From: Curtobacterium sp. 'Ferrero'
Lineage (GTDB): Bacteria; Actinomycetota; Actinomycetes; Actinomycetales; Microbacteriaceae
Direction: 5' to 3'
DNA: 39,167 nucleotides
NCBI RefSeq assembly: GCF_002412165.1
Contig: NZ_NXIA01000023.1
Location: 1 to 39,167 of the forward strand
Position 1 is the first letter of the stretch. Each line of letters begins with the position of its first letter. The notes below the pieces were generated by a model, which saw nothing but the letters and a program-made list of their open reading frames with translations, searched no databases and was not told where the DNA came from. Shown here one piece after another: positions 10,687 through 21,323 of the stretch. Made by a program: the position numbers and the translations under genes.

Positions 10687-10729
10687 ACCACGACGGGGGC
10701 GGCCGCAGTGCGGCCGCCCCCGTCGTGGT
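10687..10729. terminator. Bidirectional terminator, methyltransferase/aldo-keto reductase
   Basis: A perfect 20-bp stem with loop AGT lies between convergent genes, 6 nt from the end of the reductase gene. Confidence 0.85.
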
Positions 10730-10735
10730 CCTCGC

Positions 10736-11566
10736 TCAGGAGGGGATGTAGTCGAACGTGTCGGGGTCCGGACCGGTCCGGTGGCCCTTGTCCAGCGACG
10801 TGATCGCGGTCATGTCCTCGTCGGAGAGCTCGAAGTCGAAGATCGCGAAGTTCTCCTCGACGCGCGAGCGGGTGACCGACTTCGGGAAGACGATGTCGCC
10901 GCGCTGGATGTGCCAGCGCAGCACGACCTGGGCCGGCGTCTTGCCGGTGTTGCCGGCGATCCGCGTGATGGTCTCGTCGTCGAGGACGAGGCCCTGCGCG
11001 ATGGGCGACCAGGCCTCGGTCGCGATGCCGTGCTCGCGGTCGTACGCGCGGAGCTCGTCCTGCACGAGGTACGGGTGCACCTCGATCTGGTTCACGGCCG
11101 GCGTGATGGTCGTCTCGGCGGCGAGGCGGTTGAGGTGGTGCGACTGGAAGTTCGACACACCGATCGAGCGCGCGGTGCCGCCGCGGTACAGCTCCTCCAT
11201 CGCCTTCCAGGTCGGCACGAAGTCCGACACGGTGGGCAGCGGCCAGTGGATGAGGAAGAGGTCCGTGTAGCCGCCGAGCAGCTCGGCCGACTTCTTGCCG
11301 TTCTCGAGCGCTGCCTCGGGGTCGTGGAAGCCGTTGTTGAGCTTCGAGGTGACGAAGATCTCCTCGCGCGGGATGCCGGACTCGGCGATCGCCTCACCGA
11401 CCTCCTTCTCGTTGCCGTACATCTCGGCGGTGTCGATGTGGCGGTACCCGACCTCGAGGGCCGCGAGGGTGGCGTCCTTCGTCTCCGAAGGGTCGATCTG
11501 GAAGACCCCGAAGCCGAGCTGCGGGATGGTCTTGCCGTCGTTCAGGGTGATGTTCGGAACGGTCAT
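10736..11566 (-). CDS. Aldo/keto reductase
   Basis: The protein has 276 residues. It is a cytosolic NADPH-dependent aldehyde/ketone reductase with a TIM barrel, of the 2,5-diketo-gluconate reductase type. Visible hallmarks are GYRHIDTAEMYGNEKEVG (catalytic Asp and Tyr), FVTSKL (catalytic Lys), LIHWP (catalytic His), IGVSNF and the cofactor-binding IVFPKSVTRSRVEEN. The ATG at 11566 opens the conserved VPNITLNDG; an in-frame GTG at 11584 would add six residues. No ribosome binding site is seen. The natural substrate is unknown. Confidence 0.92.
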   Translation of the reverse strand: MTVPNITLNDGKTIPQLGFGVFQIDPSETKDATLAALEVGYRHIDTAEMYGNEKEVGEAIAESGIPREEIFVTSKLNNGFHDPEAALENGKKSAELLGGYTDLFLIHWPLPTVSDFVPTWKAMEELYRGGTARSIGVSNFQSHHLNRLAAETTITPAVNQIEVHPYLVQDELRAYDREHGIATEAWSPIAQGLVLDDETITRIAGNTGKTPAQVVLRWHIQRGDIVFPKSVTRSRVEENFAIFDFELSDEDMTAITSLDKGHRTGPDPDTFDYIPS

Positions 11567-11641
11567 GGTGCGAGACAACCACACGGCGCCCAGCGGGCAT
11601 TCCGGGAACGTCCAGCGGGCGTGTCACCCGGCGCGGACCGG

Positions 11642-12040
11642 TCAGTCGAGCGCGGAACGGATGTACGCGAGGAGCGCCGCGCCGTACGCGTCCTCGGCGT
11701 CGGGAGCGTCGAAGGCCTGGGGAGCACCGGCGATCGTCGCGGTGACGGTGAACCCCGCCACGAGCGACACGAACGCGCCGCCGAGCAGCGAGCGCAGCTG
11801 GTCCTCCCGCGGCAGCCACAGCGACTCCGCGGCGTCGACGGAGTCCAGCGCCCACTCGGTCGTGCCGTTGAAGCCGAGGACCGTGCCGCTCGGGTAGTCG
11901 TGCCGCTCGACCGTCATCTCGGACACCGTGTAGACGTCGTCGTCGACGCCCGGCTTGTCGATGACGAACCGGTCGCCGGTCGTGGGGTGCCAGCGCAGAC
12001 CGGCGTCGCGCAGGGCCGCGGCGAGAGCAACTGTGATCAC
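11642..12040 (-). CDS. Small conserved protein of unknown function
   Basis: The protein has 132 residues and no signal peptide or membrane segment. Recognisable stretches are RWHPTTGDRFVIDKPGVDDDVYTVSEMTVE, LGFNGTTEWALDS and LWLPREDQLRSLLGG. I recall similar proteins in other Microbacteriaceae, sometimes labelled as pilus assembly protein without visible support, so I do not adopt that name. The GTG at 12040 follows a CAGGCT -10-like box by 7 nt, suggesting a leaderless start; the N-terminus is therefore less sure than the frame. It is divergent from the mannosidase gene. Confidence 0.65.
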   Translation of the reverse strand: MITVALAAALRDAGLRWHPTTGDRFVIDKPGVDDDVYTVSEMTVERHDYPSGTVLGFNGTTEWALDSVDAAESLWLPREDQLRSLLGGAFVSLVAGFTVTATIAGAPQAFDAPDAEDAYGAALLAYIRSALD

Positions 12041-12254
12041 GGTCCACAGCCTGCCACGCCCCTGGCTGCAAGCTCGCCGTACTAGCATCTGCGAGCACCC
12101 CCACGCGCGATCGCCCACCGCGACCGCGCGCGCGACGTGACGACGCCCGGGCAGCCGGCGCCGTTCCTCCAGGCCGGCAGTGGCCACGGGACGGACCGCA
12201 GGCCGGCGTCCCGACCCGGGCGGCCCGATCCCGTCCGCCCAGAGAAGGACCCGC

Positions 12255-14954
12255 ATGACCCTCGAACGCGAGGAACTCCGCGACGACTGGACCGTGACGC
12301 TCGCGGGCGGCACGGCAGCCCCCGACGGTGTCGCCGGACGGACGGTGCCGGCGACCGTGCCGGGCCAGGTGCACACCGACCTGGAGCGCGAGGGACTGCT
12401 CGCCGACCCGACGTCCGACCGGAACGAGGGCGCCGGACGCTGGGTCGGCCGGTCCGACTGGCTCTACCGGCGGTCCGTCGACGTCGACCCCCGGGGCCAC
12501 GAGCGGGTCGACCTGGTGTGCGACGGACTCGACACCGTCGCCGAGGTCTCCCTCGGCGGGGTCGTGATCGGCACGACCAGGAACATGCACCGGCGGTACC
12601 GGTTCGACGCGCGCGACCAGAGCGGCCGCGACGACGGCGGCCAGGCGGGACCGAAGGACCTCGAGATCCTGTTCGAGTCGCCCTACCGCGAGGCGGGCCG
12701 GGTCGCAGCGCGCGCCGGCAGCATGCCGGGTCCCTACGACGAGCCGTTCCCCTACGTGCGCAAGATGGCGTCGAACTTCGGCTGGGACTGGGGCCTGACC
12801 GCGGTCACCAGCGGGCCCTGGCGTCCCGTGGCGATCGAGCGGTGGTCGACGGCACGGCTGCGCGAGGTCCGCCCGCTCGTCGACGTCGAGGCCGGTGAGG
12901 GCGTGCTCGACGCGCACGTCACGGTCGAGCGCTCCGGTCCCGCCGGCGACGGCGCGAGCACGGCCGACCTCGACCACGACGGCGAGGACGACGACCTCGT
13001 GCTCGTCGTGACGGTGAGCGGTGAGGACGCCGAGGGCGCCACGACCCGGCAGCGCTCCCGCGCGCAGCTGACCGCGAAGGACGACGAGACGGTCGTGACG
13101 GTCCGCGTGCCGGACGCACGACGGTGGTGGCCCCGCGGGTACGGCGAGCAGCCGCTCTACGACGTCGTCGTCGAACTGCAGACCGTCGAGGGCGAGGTCC
13201 TCGACCGCGACGTGTTCCGGACCGGGTTCCGCTCCGCACGGATCGACACCGCGGCCGACACGATCGGCAAGCCGTTCGGCGTGCACGTCAACGGCACCCT
13301 CGTCGACGTCCGCGGCGTGAACTGGATCCCCGACGACGTCATCGTGTCGCGGGTCGACCGCGGGCGGTACGCCGACCGGCTGCACGCCGCGGCGGCGCTC
13401 GGCGTGAACCTGGTGCGCGTCTGGGGCGGCGGGGTGTACGAGTCGCGCGACTTCTACGAGCTGTGCGACGAGCTCGGGCTCCTGGTGTGGCAGGACTTCG
13501 CGTTCGCCTGCTCGGCCTACCCGGAGACCGAGCCGATCCGCAGCGAGGTCGTCGCCGAGGCGCGGGACAACGTCGCCCGGCTGTCCCGCCACCCGTCCCT
13601 CGTGGTCTGGAACGGCAACAACGAGAACATCTGGTTGCACGACGCCGACGGCTGGGCCGAGGAGCTCGGCGACCGCGGCTGGGGTCTCGACTACTACCTC
13701 GACCTGCTGCCGACGATCGTCGACGCCGTCGACCCGTCCCGCTTCTACACGGTCGGGTCCCCGTGGTCGGGCGACGAGGCGCTGCCCGCGAACGACGTCG
13801 ACCACGAGACGCACCACTCCTGGGAGGCGTGGAACCGGCTGCCCGACAGCGCGTACCGGGAGTCGGTGCCGCGGTTCGTCTCGGAGTTCGGCTGGCAGGC
13901 GCCGCCGGCGTGGCGGACCCTGCGCGACGCGGTGACGGACGACCCGCTGCACGTCGACTCGCCCGGCGTGGTCCACCACCAGAAGGCGGACGACGGCATG
14001 GGCAAGCTCGCCCGCGGCATCGAACCGCGCTTCGGTGCCGTCGCGCCGTCCGCCTTCGACGAGTGGCACTACCTGACGCAGCTGCAGCAGACGCGGGCGA
14101 TCGCCACCGGTGTCGAGCACTGGCGGACGCACTGGCCGCGCAACACCGGCGTCGTGCTGTGGCAGCTGAACGACCTGTGGCCGGTCTGCTCGTGGTCGGC
14201 GATCGACTCGGCGGGGCGGCTGAAGCCGCTGGCCCACGAGGTACGTCGGCTGTACGACGACGTGCTGCTGACGATCCGGCCGGTCGCCTCGGCCGCGTCC
14301 CGCCGGGACGGTCGCCCGGGAGGCGCGGACCAGCCGCCGACGTCGGCTCGCGACGACGGGTCGGCCGGGTCCGGCGACACGGCGGACACGCTCTCGCTCG
14401 GGTCCGGCAGCACCGCGCTCGGGACCTCGCCGGGGGCCTTCGGGTCGTCGCCGATCGAGGTCGCGGTCCGGTCTACCCGTGCCGGCGGGGACAGCGTCGT
14501 CCGGGTCCGCCGGATCACGCTCGACGGCGCCGTGCTCGCCGAGGCGACGCTCCCCGTGCACCTGTCGGCCGGTGTCGCCGTCGTGGCCCTGCCCGAGGCG
14601 GTCGGCATCGTCGACGACCCGACGCGCGAGCTCGTCGTCGCCGACATGGGGGAACGTCGTGCGGTGTGGACACCGGCGCCGGACCGCGAGATGCGCTGGG
14701 CACCGGCTCGGTTCCACGCGCGCACCGAGGTCGACGGCGGACTGGTGCGGGTGGTGGTCGAGGCCGAGACCGTCGTCCGTGACCTGCTGCTGCAGCCGGA
14801 CCGGGTCGCGCCGGAGGGGGCGGTCGACCGCGGCTTCGTCACGCTGCTGCCGGGCGAGCGGGCGGTGTTCCGGGTCCGGGGCGTGCCGGGCGAGGCGGTC
14901 GGGCGCCTGCTCGAGCAGCCCGTCCTGTGGTCGCTCGACGCAGTGCTCGGCTGA
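12255..14954 (+). CDS. Beta-mannosidase, glycoside hydrolase family 2
   Basis: The protein has 899 residues, close to the usual length of GH2 beta-mannosidases. It hydrolyses terminal beta-mannosyl residues of manno-oligosaccharides or N-glycan cores. There is no signal peptide, so it is cytosolic. The N-terminal jelly-roll sandwich domain (VPATVPGQVHTDLEREGLL) is followed by Ig-like domains and the TIM barrel. The acid/base Glu is E457 in WNGNNEN, and the nucleophile is E544 in VSEFGW. A Gly/Ser/Asp-rich low-complexity stretch (about residues 680-730) separates the barrel from the C-terminal beta domain. The ATG has AGAAGGA upstream. A TAGCAT -10-like box lies at 12083-12088. No transporter for mannosides is adjacent. 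Confidence 0.92.
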   Translation: MTLEREELRDDWTVTLAGGTAAPDGVAGRTVPATVPGQVHTDLEREGLLADPTSDRNEGAGRWVGRSDWLYRRSVDVDPRGHERVDLVCDGLDTVAEVSLGGVVIGTTRNMHRRYRFDARDQSGRDDGGQAGPKDLEILFESPYREAGRVAARAGSMPGPYDEPFPYVRKMASNFGWDWGLTAVTSGPWRPVAIERWSTARLREVRPLVDVEAGEGVLDAHVTVERSGPAGDGASTADLDHDGEDDDLVLVVTVSGEDAEGATTRQRSRAQLTAKDDETVVTVRVPDARRWWPRGYGEQPLYDVVVELQTVEGEVLDRDVFRTGFRSARIDTAADTIGKPFGVHVNGTLVDVRGVNWIPDDVIVSRVDRGRYADRLHAAAALGVNLVRVWGGGVYESRDFYELCDELGLLVWQDFAFACSAYPETEPIRSEVVAEARDNVARLSRHPSLVVWNGNNENIWLHDADGWAEELGDRGWGLDYYLDLLPTIVDAVDPSRFYTVGSPWSGDEALPANDVDHETHHSWEAWNRLPDSAYRESVPRFVSEFGWQAPPAWRTLRDAVTDDPLHVDSPGVVHHQKADDGMGKLARGIEPRFGAVAPSAFDEWHYLTQLQQTRAIATGVEHWRTHWPRNTGVVLWQLNDLWPVCSWSAIDSAGRLKPLAHEVRRLYDDVLLTIRPVASAASRRDGRPGGADQPPTSARDDGSAGSGDTADTLSLGSGSTALGTSPGAFGSSPIEVAVRSTRAGGDSVVRVRRITLDGAVLAEATLPVHLSAGVAVVALPEAVGIVDDPTRELVVADMGERRAVWTPAPDREMRWAPARFHARTEVDGGLVRVVVEAETVVRDLLLQPDRVAPEGAVDRGFVTLLPGERAVFRVRGVPGEAVGRLLEQPVLWSLDAVLG

Positions 14955-15057
14955 CGCTGCCGCCGCGGTGGGCCCCGGTCGGCCGAGCCCGGCGGGCCGA
15001 GGCTGGGCGTCCGGTGTCGGTTCGGGCGCTCGCCTGGGATTCGGGACCGCCGCGGGT

Positions 15058-15063
15058 TACGAT
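15058..15063 (+). promoter_or_regulatory. Possible -10 box of tatA
   Basis: TACGAT fits the TANNNT pattern and lies about 80 nt before the tatA start. No convincing -35 box is seen. Confidence 0.35.
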
Positions 15064-15141
15064 GAACGGACCACGAGCTTCCGCCCGGCGGGTCGACGAC
15101 GACCGGCAGACGGCGACCAGTCCACCATCGAAGGAGTCATG

Positions 15142-15405
15142 ATGTTCGCAGGCCTCACCGGCATCCATCTGCTGATCATCCTCGGGATCGTCATCCTGCT
15201 GTTCGGCGCGACCAAGCTGCCGGCGCTCGCCAAGGGGCTCGGTCAGTCGATCAACATCTTCAAGAAGGAGATGGGTCAGGACGACAAGCAGGGCGACCAG
15301 GGCGTGCAGAACAGCGCGGCGCAGGACAGCACCACGCAGAACACCGCGGCACCGGTCGTGAACCCGGGCCCCTCGGTGCAGCCGAACGCCGACTCCAAGC
15401 AGTAG
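15142..15405 (+). CDS. tatA: Twin-arginine translocase subunit TatA
   Basis: The protein has 87 residues. TatA oligomers form the channel that exports folded proteins with twin-arginine signals. A single short membrane helix (about 6-21, HLLIILGIVILLFG) is followed by the hinge FGATKLP and an amphipathic helix (ALAKGLGQSINIFKKEM), then a Gln/Ala/Asn-rich tail. Two ATGs stand side by side (15139 and 15142); the second has the better distance (5 nt) from AAGGAG. tatB and tatC are not in the window. Confidence 0.93.
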   Translation: MFAGLTGIHLLIILGIVILLFGATKLPALAKGLGQSINIFKKEMGQDDKQGDQGVQNSAAQDSTTQNTAAPVVNPGPSVQPNADSKQ

Positions 15406-15449
15406 TCGGCCCGGCCACGGACCAGGACACCCAGCCCCGTCCTGTCGGC

Positions 15450-15480
15450 AGCCCCCACGACCCTCGCGGTCGTGGGGGCT
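15450..15480 (+). terminator. tatA terminator
   Basis: A perfect 13-bp GC-rich stem with the 5-nt loop CTCGC is followed by TCGTCAT, about 45 nt after the tatA stop codon. Confidence 0.85.
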
Positions 15481-15534
15481 TCGTCATCCTTGCGGAGCGG
15501 GTACGCCGTCGGCGGTGCGGGGTTGGATGAACGC

Positions 15535-16929
15535 ATGACGACGCCCGCTGCTCCGCTCCGCGACGACCGCCGGGTGGTGCTCGTCGTCGCGGTCCTGGCG
15601 TCGTTCGTCGTCGGGCTCGACGCGAGCGTCGTGAACGTCGCGCTGCCGGCGATCCGGGGCGAGCTCGGCGGCGGACTCGTCGTGCAGCAGTGGGTCGTCG
15701 ACGCCTACCTCGTGACGCTCGGCTCGCTGATCCTGGTGGCCGGGTCGCTGTCGGACCTGTTCGGCCGCGTCCGGATCGTCACCTGGGGGCTCGTGGTGTT
15801 CGGGGTCGCGTCGATCGCCTGCGCCGTGGCGCCGACCGGTGCCGTGCTGATCATCGCGCGGGCCGTCCAGGGCGTGGGAGGCGCGCTCGTCACCCCGAGC
15901 GCGCTCGCACTCGTCATCGCCGCGTACCGGGGCGCCGCGCAGGCCCGGGCGATCGGCACGTGGACAGCGTGGTCGAGCGCCGCGATCATCGTCGGACCCG
16001 TGCTCGGCGGGGTGGTCGTCGACGGGGTCGGCTGGCGCTGGATCTTCGTGCTCACGGCCCTTCCCATCGCGGTGACGATCCCGCTCGTGCTGCGGATCAG
16101 CGGCGACGTGCGGCACGGTACCCGCCCGCGGGTCGACGTCGTGGGCGCGGTGCTCGCCGTCGCCGGCGTCGGCGGGGTCGTGCTCGGGCTGATCGAGCAG
16201 GAGCGCCTGGGGTGGACGTCGCCGCTCGTCGTGGCCGCCCTCGTCGTCGGCGGACTGGCACTCCTGGCGTTCGTCCCGTGGGAGCGGCGGGTCGCCCGGC
16301 CGCTCGTGGACCTGCGGCTGTTCCGAGCCCGCAACTTCGCCGTCGGCAACCTCGCGACCCTGTCGATCTACGGGGCGCTCGGGATGGTCGGGTTCGTGGT
16401 GACGCTCTTCCTGCAGGAGGTGTGGCGGTTCCCGGCGTCGGTGGCCGGGCTCGCGAGCCTGCCCCCGACGCTGCTGCTCCTGGCGCTCTCGACCACCGTC
16501 GGGTCGCTCGCGGGACGGTACGGCCCGCGCTGGTTCATGGCTGCCGGACCGGCGCTCGCCGCCGTCGGGGCGCTGGTGATGCTCGTCGCCGGCGAGGATC
16601 CCGCCGCCTACTGGTGGTCCGTCCTGCCGGGCCTGGTGCTCGTCGGCATCGGACTCGCGGTCATGGTGACGCCGTTGACGAGCGCGGTGCTCGGGTCCGT
16701 CCCGCAGGACGAGGCCGGGATCGGTTCGGCGGTGAACAACGCGATCGCCCGCATCGCCGGCCTCGTGGTCGTGGCGTCGGCGGGCGTCGTGCTCGGCGGG
16801 GCGGTGAGCACCGCGGGGTTCCACCGGGCGATGGTCGTGATGGCCTGCCTGCTCGTCGCCGGCGCACTCGTCAGCGCCGTCGGGATCCGCAACCCCGATC
16901 GGGAACACCCGAGCGCGCGCGGAAGTTGA
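15535..16929 (+). CDS. MFS drug exporter, DHA2 (14-TM) family
   Basis: The protein has 464 residues. It is a proton-coupled inner-membrane exporter of the EmrB/QacA type. Conserved motifs include LDASVVNVALPAI in helix 1 (motif D1-like), GSLSDLFGRVRI (motif A) and GPVLGGVVVDGVGWRWIF (motif C then helix 6). The length and the number of hydrophobic stretches fit 14 helices. The ATG at 15535 lies 6 nt after TTGGAT with no ribosome binding site, suggesting a leaderless mRNA. No neighbouring regulator of the TetR or MarR type is seen. The substrate is unknown. Confidence 0.9.
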   Translation: MTTPAAPLRDDRRVVLVVAVLASFVVGLDASVVNVALPAIRGELGGGLVVQQWVVDAYLVTLGSLILVAGSLSDLFGRVRIVTWGLVVFGVASIACAVAPTGAVLIIARAVQGVGGALVTPSALALVIAAYRGAAQARAIGTWTAWSSAAIIVGPVLGGVVVDGVGWRWIFVLTALPIAVTIPLVLRISGDVRHGTRPRVDVVGAVLAVAGVGGVVLGLIEQERLGWTSPLVVAALVVGGLALLAFVPWERRVARPLVDLRLFRARNFAVGNLATLSIYGALGMVGFVVTLFLQEVWRFPASVAGLASLPPTLLLLALSTTVGSLAGRYGPRWFMAAGPALAAVGALVMLVAGEDPAAYWWSVLPGLVLVGIGLAVMVTPLTSAVLGSVPQDEAGIGSAVNNAIARIAGLVVVASAGVVLGGAVSTAGFHRAMVVMACLLVAGALVSAVGIRNPDREHPSARGS

Positions 16930-16945
16930 GTGGAGTAGACTCAAC
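16925..16945 (+). promoter_or_regulatory. HAIR operator (HspR-binding) of clpB
   Basis: The element reads GTTGAGT-N7-ACTCAAC, a perfect inverted repeat extended by one base pair on each side (16924-16946). It matches the HAIR consensus CTTGAGT-N7-ACTCAAG except for the outermost pair. A TAGACT -10-like box (16936-16941) lies inside it. It starts immediately before the stop codon of the upstream MFS gene and ends 32 nt before clpB. Confidence 0.9.
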
Positions 16946-16977
16946 TACACGACCACCGTGACGAAAGGACGGAACGC

Positions 16978-19152
<2,175 letters not shown>

Positions 19153-19176
19153 CAGCACCGCGTCACGGGGGTGACC

Positions 19177-19225
19177 GCCTGGAGGCCCGCAGCGCGTTCC
19201 TGGAACGCGCTGCGGGCCTCCAGGC
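19177..19225. repeat. Family 1 hairpin: 49-nt perfect palindrome after clpB
   Basis: Two 24-nt arms are exact reverse complements around a single central T. The outer 10 nt of each arm (GCCTGGAGGC/GCCTCCAGGC) equal those of the hairpin at 6779-6829. It can act as the clpB terminator. It ends 2 nt before the -10 box of the next gene, so it also covers that gene's -35 region. Confidence 0.85.
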
Positions 19226-19226
19226 C

Positions 19227-19232
19227 TACATT
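19227..19232 (+). promoter_or_regulatory. -10 box of the DUF2231 gene
   Basis: TACATT fits TANNNT and lies 7 nt before the ATG at 19240, the spacing expected for a leaderless mRNA. Confidence 0.5.
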
Positions 19233-19239
19233 CCGGAGC

Positions 19240-19797
19240 ATGCCTGAGATCCGCGCCATCCGTCGCCTCACCGACGCCGTCGAGCTCGCGGGCGTGCTCG
19301 ACAAGGCCGTCGACATCGACCGCTCGGTCGTCCGCGCCCTCGCCCGCCCGAGGGTGGTCCGGCAACTCCTGCACGGCGTGCCGTTCGGGCACCCGCTGCA
19401 CCCGCTCATGGTGCAGGTGCCGCTCGGCGCCTGGATCTCGGCGGCGGTGCTCGACCTGGTCGGCGGGAAGGGCAACGCGAAGGCCGCGAAGACCCTCGTC
19501 GGCGTCGGCCTCGTGTCGTCCGGCGGCGCAACGGCGGCCGGGTACGTCGACTGGTCGGAGCTCGACCGCGAGCAGCTCCGCACCGGGTGGGTGCACCAGG
19601 CGGTGAACTGGGTCGGCATCACCCTGTACGGGCTGTCGTGGGCGCAGCGCCGCCGCGGGAACCACGGTACGGGGAAGCTGCTCGGATTCGCCGGCCTGGC
19701 GGTCGTGGGTGTGGGCGGGTACCTCGGCGGGCACCTCGCGTACCGGCAGCGTGCCGGGGTCGGGACGCCGGACGACGTGCCGTTCGACCGCTCGTGA
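19240..19797 (+). CDS. DUF2231 family membrane protein
   Basis: The protein has 185 residues. The DUF2231 signature GHPLHPLMVQVPLGAW is present (His51 and His54), followed by hydrophobic helices (SAAVLDLVGG, TLVGVGLVSSGGATAAGY, AVNWVGITLYGLSW, LGFAGLAVVGVGGYLGGHLAY). The paired histidines in such proteins could bind heme or metal, but the family's role is not established. It lies between clpB and the sugar transporter with no clear link to either. Confidence 0.8.
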   Translation: MPEIRAIRRLTDAVELAGVLDKAVDIDRSVVRALARPRVVRQLLHGVPFGHPLHPLMVQVPLGAWISAAVLDLVGGKGNAKAAKTLVGVGLVSSGGATAAGYVDWSELDREQLRTGWVHQAVNWVGITLYGLSWAQRRRGNHGTGKLLGFAGLAVVGVGGYLGGHLAYRQRAGVGTPDDVPFDRS

Positions 19798-19814
19798 GCG
19801 AGCGCTGATCATGC

Positions 19815-19828
19815 CTGGTCATGACCAG
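19815..19828. promoter_or_regulatory. DasR-like operator (dre) before the sugar ABC operon
   Basis: The perfect 14-nt palindrome CTGGTCATGACCAG matches the known DasR-responsive element TGGTCTAGACCA at 10 of 12 positions; only the central TA is changed to AT. DasR is the GntR-type regulator of N-acetylglucosamine and chitin use in actinobacteria. The site is 18 nt after the DUF2231 stop codon and about 90 nt before the -35 box of the ABC operon. That is farther than a classic repressor site but within the range seen for dre elements. Confidence 0.55.
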
Positions 19829-19917
19829 TTCGTCAAGACCGGGAGTGCATCTGTTCCACATCCGTGATCCCGCGGAAACATGCGGATCGAGGCCGTCCAC
19901 AGGCGACGGATTCGTGG

Positions 19918-19946
19918 TTGACATCCCTGCGTGATGGGGCTTCACT
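19918..19946 (+). promoter_or_regulatory. Promoter of the sugar ABC operon
   Basis: A perfect -35 TTGACA (19918-19923) is followed after 17 nt by the weak -10 TTCACT (19941-19946). Confidence 0.55.
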
Positions 19947-19951
19947 AGCCA

Positions 19952-19975
19952 TTACGCAACGTCCTTTCGTAAAGG
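19952..19975. promoter_or_regulatory. Operator-like dyads downstream of the ABC promoter
   Basis: Two overlapping dyads lie just after the -10 box: TTACG-N11-CGTAA (19952-19972) and CCTTT-CGT-AAAGG (19963-19975). They contain the word CTTTCGTAA, which recurs at 30697-30705 between the GH20 gene and the ROK regulator gene. A binding site for that ROK regulator is a reasonable inference. Confidence 0.4.
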
Positions 19976-19994
19976 TCGGACCAAGGGAGTCAAC

Positions 19995-21320
19995 GTGACA
20001 CGCACGCGTTTCGCCGCACTCGGTGCGCTCGCCCTCGCAGGCGCGCTCGCCCTCACCGGGTGCTCCGCCGGGAGCAACGCCGCTTCCGACGGTGGCACGA
20101 AGTCCATCGGCACACCCGACGGCACGGGCAAGACCATCACCGTGTGGATCATGAACGGCGACCTCAGCCCGAAGATCCTCAAGGTCGCACAGCAGCAGTT
20201 CACCAAGGCCACCGGGGCGAAGGTGAAGCTCCAACTGCAGCAGTGGGACGGCATCACGACCAAGCTCACGACGGCGCTCGCACAGCAGGACGCACCGGAC
20301 GTGGTCGACCTCGGGAACACGCAGGTGCCGGTGTACGCGGCCACCGGCGGCCTGATGGACCTGTCGCCGTACAAGAAGGAGCTGCAGGACGGCCAGACCT
20401 GGCTCTCCGGGCTCGAGGGGCCGGCGACCGTGGACGGCAAGCTCTACGGAGCCCCGCTCTTCGCCGGCAACCGCGCGGTCATCTACAACAAGAAGACCTG
20501 GGCGGACGCGGGCGTCACCGACGTGCCGAAGTCGTACGACGAGCTCACCGCCGACCTCGACAAGGTGAAGGCGAAGAACCCGCAGGCCGACTTCTCCGCG
20601 TTCTACATGCCCGGGCAGTACTGGTACGGCGGGCTGCAGTGGGTGTGGGACGCGGGCGGGCAGATCGCCACCGAGCAGGGCGGCAAGTGGACCGGGGCGA
20701 TCGACTCCGCCGACGCCGTCAAGGGCCTCACCGCGTGGAAGGACTTCCAGAACACCTACTCGGCGAAGTCCACGCAGGACATCAACACCGACAAGCCGGC
20801 CGAGTCCGACGTCTTCGCCCAGGGCAACACGTCCGCGATCCTCGGGTCGGCGTGGGAGATCGGCTCGATCACCACGGCCAAGCCCGAGCTCAAGGACCAG
20901 ATCGGCACGTTCCCGATGCCGTCGTCGACCGAGGGGAAGACCCAGCCGGTGTTCCTCGGTGGCTCCGACCTCGGCATCCCGGCGAAGTCGGCGAACCAGG
21001 AGCTCGCGCTGTACTACCTGAAGATCCTGACCTCGAAGACGTTCCAGAAGGACCAGGTGTTCGGTGTCGACGGCTGGGAGCCGAACTCGACGCAGCTGCT
21101 CGACGCGGTGTCGGGCGACGTGGACGAGCTCCACAAGCCGTACTTCGAGGCCGCCTCGACGAGCCGCCCGACCCCGGCGACCCCGGGCTGGGCGACGATC
21201 GAGGGCGACTCGAGCTTCCAGACGATGTTCGCGGACATCGCCACCGGACGGAAGACCCCGCAGCAGGCCGCGGAGGGCTTCTCGGAGCACCTCACGTCCG
21301 CGCTCAACGCGCAGCAGTAG
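19995..21320 (+). CDS. Sugar ABC transporter substrate-binding lipoprotein (DasA/NgcE-like)
   Basis: The protein has 441 residues and is an extracytoplasmic solute-binding protein of family 1. The signal peptide ends in the lipobox LTGC, with Cys23 as lipid anchor. The mature part opens with TVWIMNGD, followed by LQLQQWDGITTKLTTALAQQDAPDVVDLGNTQ, which resembles chitobiose and N-acetylglucosamine binding proteins of actinobacteria. The GTG at 19995 has AGGGAG upstream. It is the first gene of a three-gene operon. The substrate is inferred from resemblance, the dre-like site and the GH20 gene nearby; other oligosaccharides are possible. Confidence 0.85.
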   Translation: MTRTRFAALGALALAGALALTGCSAGSNAASDGGTKSIGTPDGTGKTITVWIMNGDLSPKILKVAQQQFTKATGAKVKLQLQQWDGITTKLTTALAQQDAPDVVDLGNTQVPVYAATGGLMDLSPYKKELQDGQTWLSGLEGPATVDGKLYGAPLFAGNRAVIYNKKTWADAGVTDVPKSYDELTADLDKVKAKNPQADFSAFYMPGQYWYGGLQWVWDAGGQIATEQGGKWTGAIDSADAVKGLTAWKDFQNTYSAKSTQDINTDKPAESDVFAQGNTSAILGSAWEIGSITTAKPELKDQIGTFPMPSSTEGKTQPVFLGGSDLGIPAKSANQELALYYLKILTSKTFQKDQVFGVDGWEPNSTQLLDAVSGDVDELHKPYFEAASTSRPTPATPGWATIEGDSSFQTMFADIATGRKTPQQAAEGFSEHLTSALNAQQ

Positions 21321-21323
21321 TCG

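Noticed and set aside
10736..11584. Longer start (GTG at 11584) for the aldo/keto reductase
   Set aside because: It adds six residues with no family similarity and no ribosome binding site; the ATG at 11566 begins the conserved part.
12041..12254. Possible small gene or RNA between the unknown protein and the mannosidase
   Set aside because: Only a -10-like TAGCAT and GC-rich dyads are seen; no frame with a ribosome binding site or recognisable sequence.
14300..14340. Resemblance of the mannosidase linker DNA (CGGGAGGCGCGG) to a family 2 hairpin arm
   Set aside because: Only one arm is present and the match is short and GC-rich, so insertion of a repeat is not supported.
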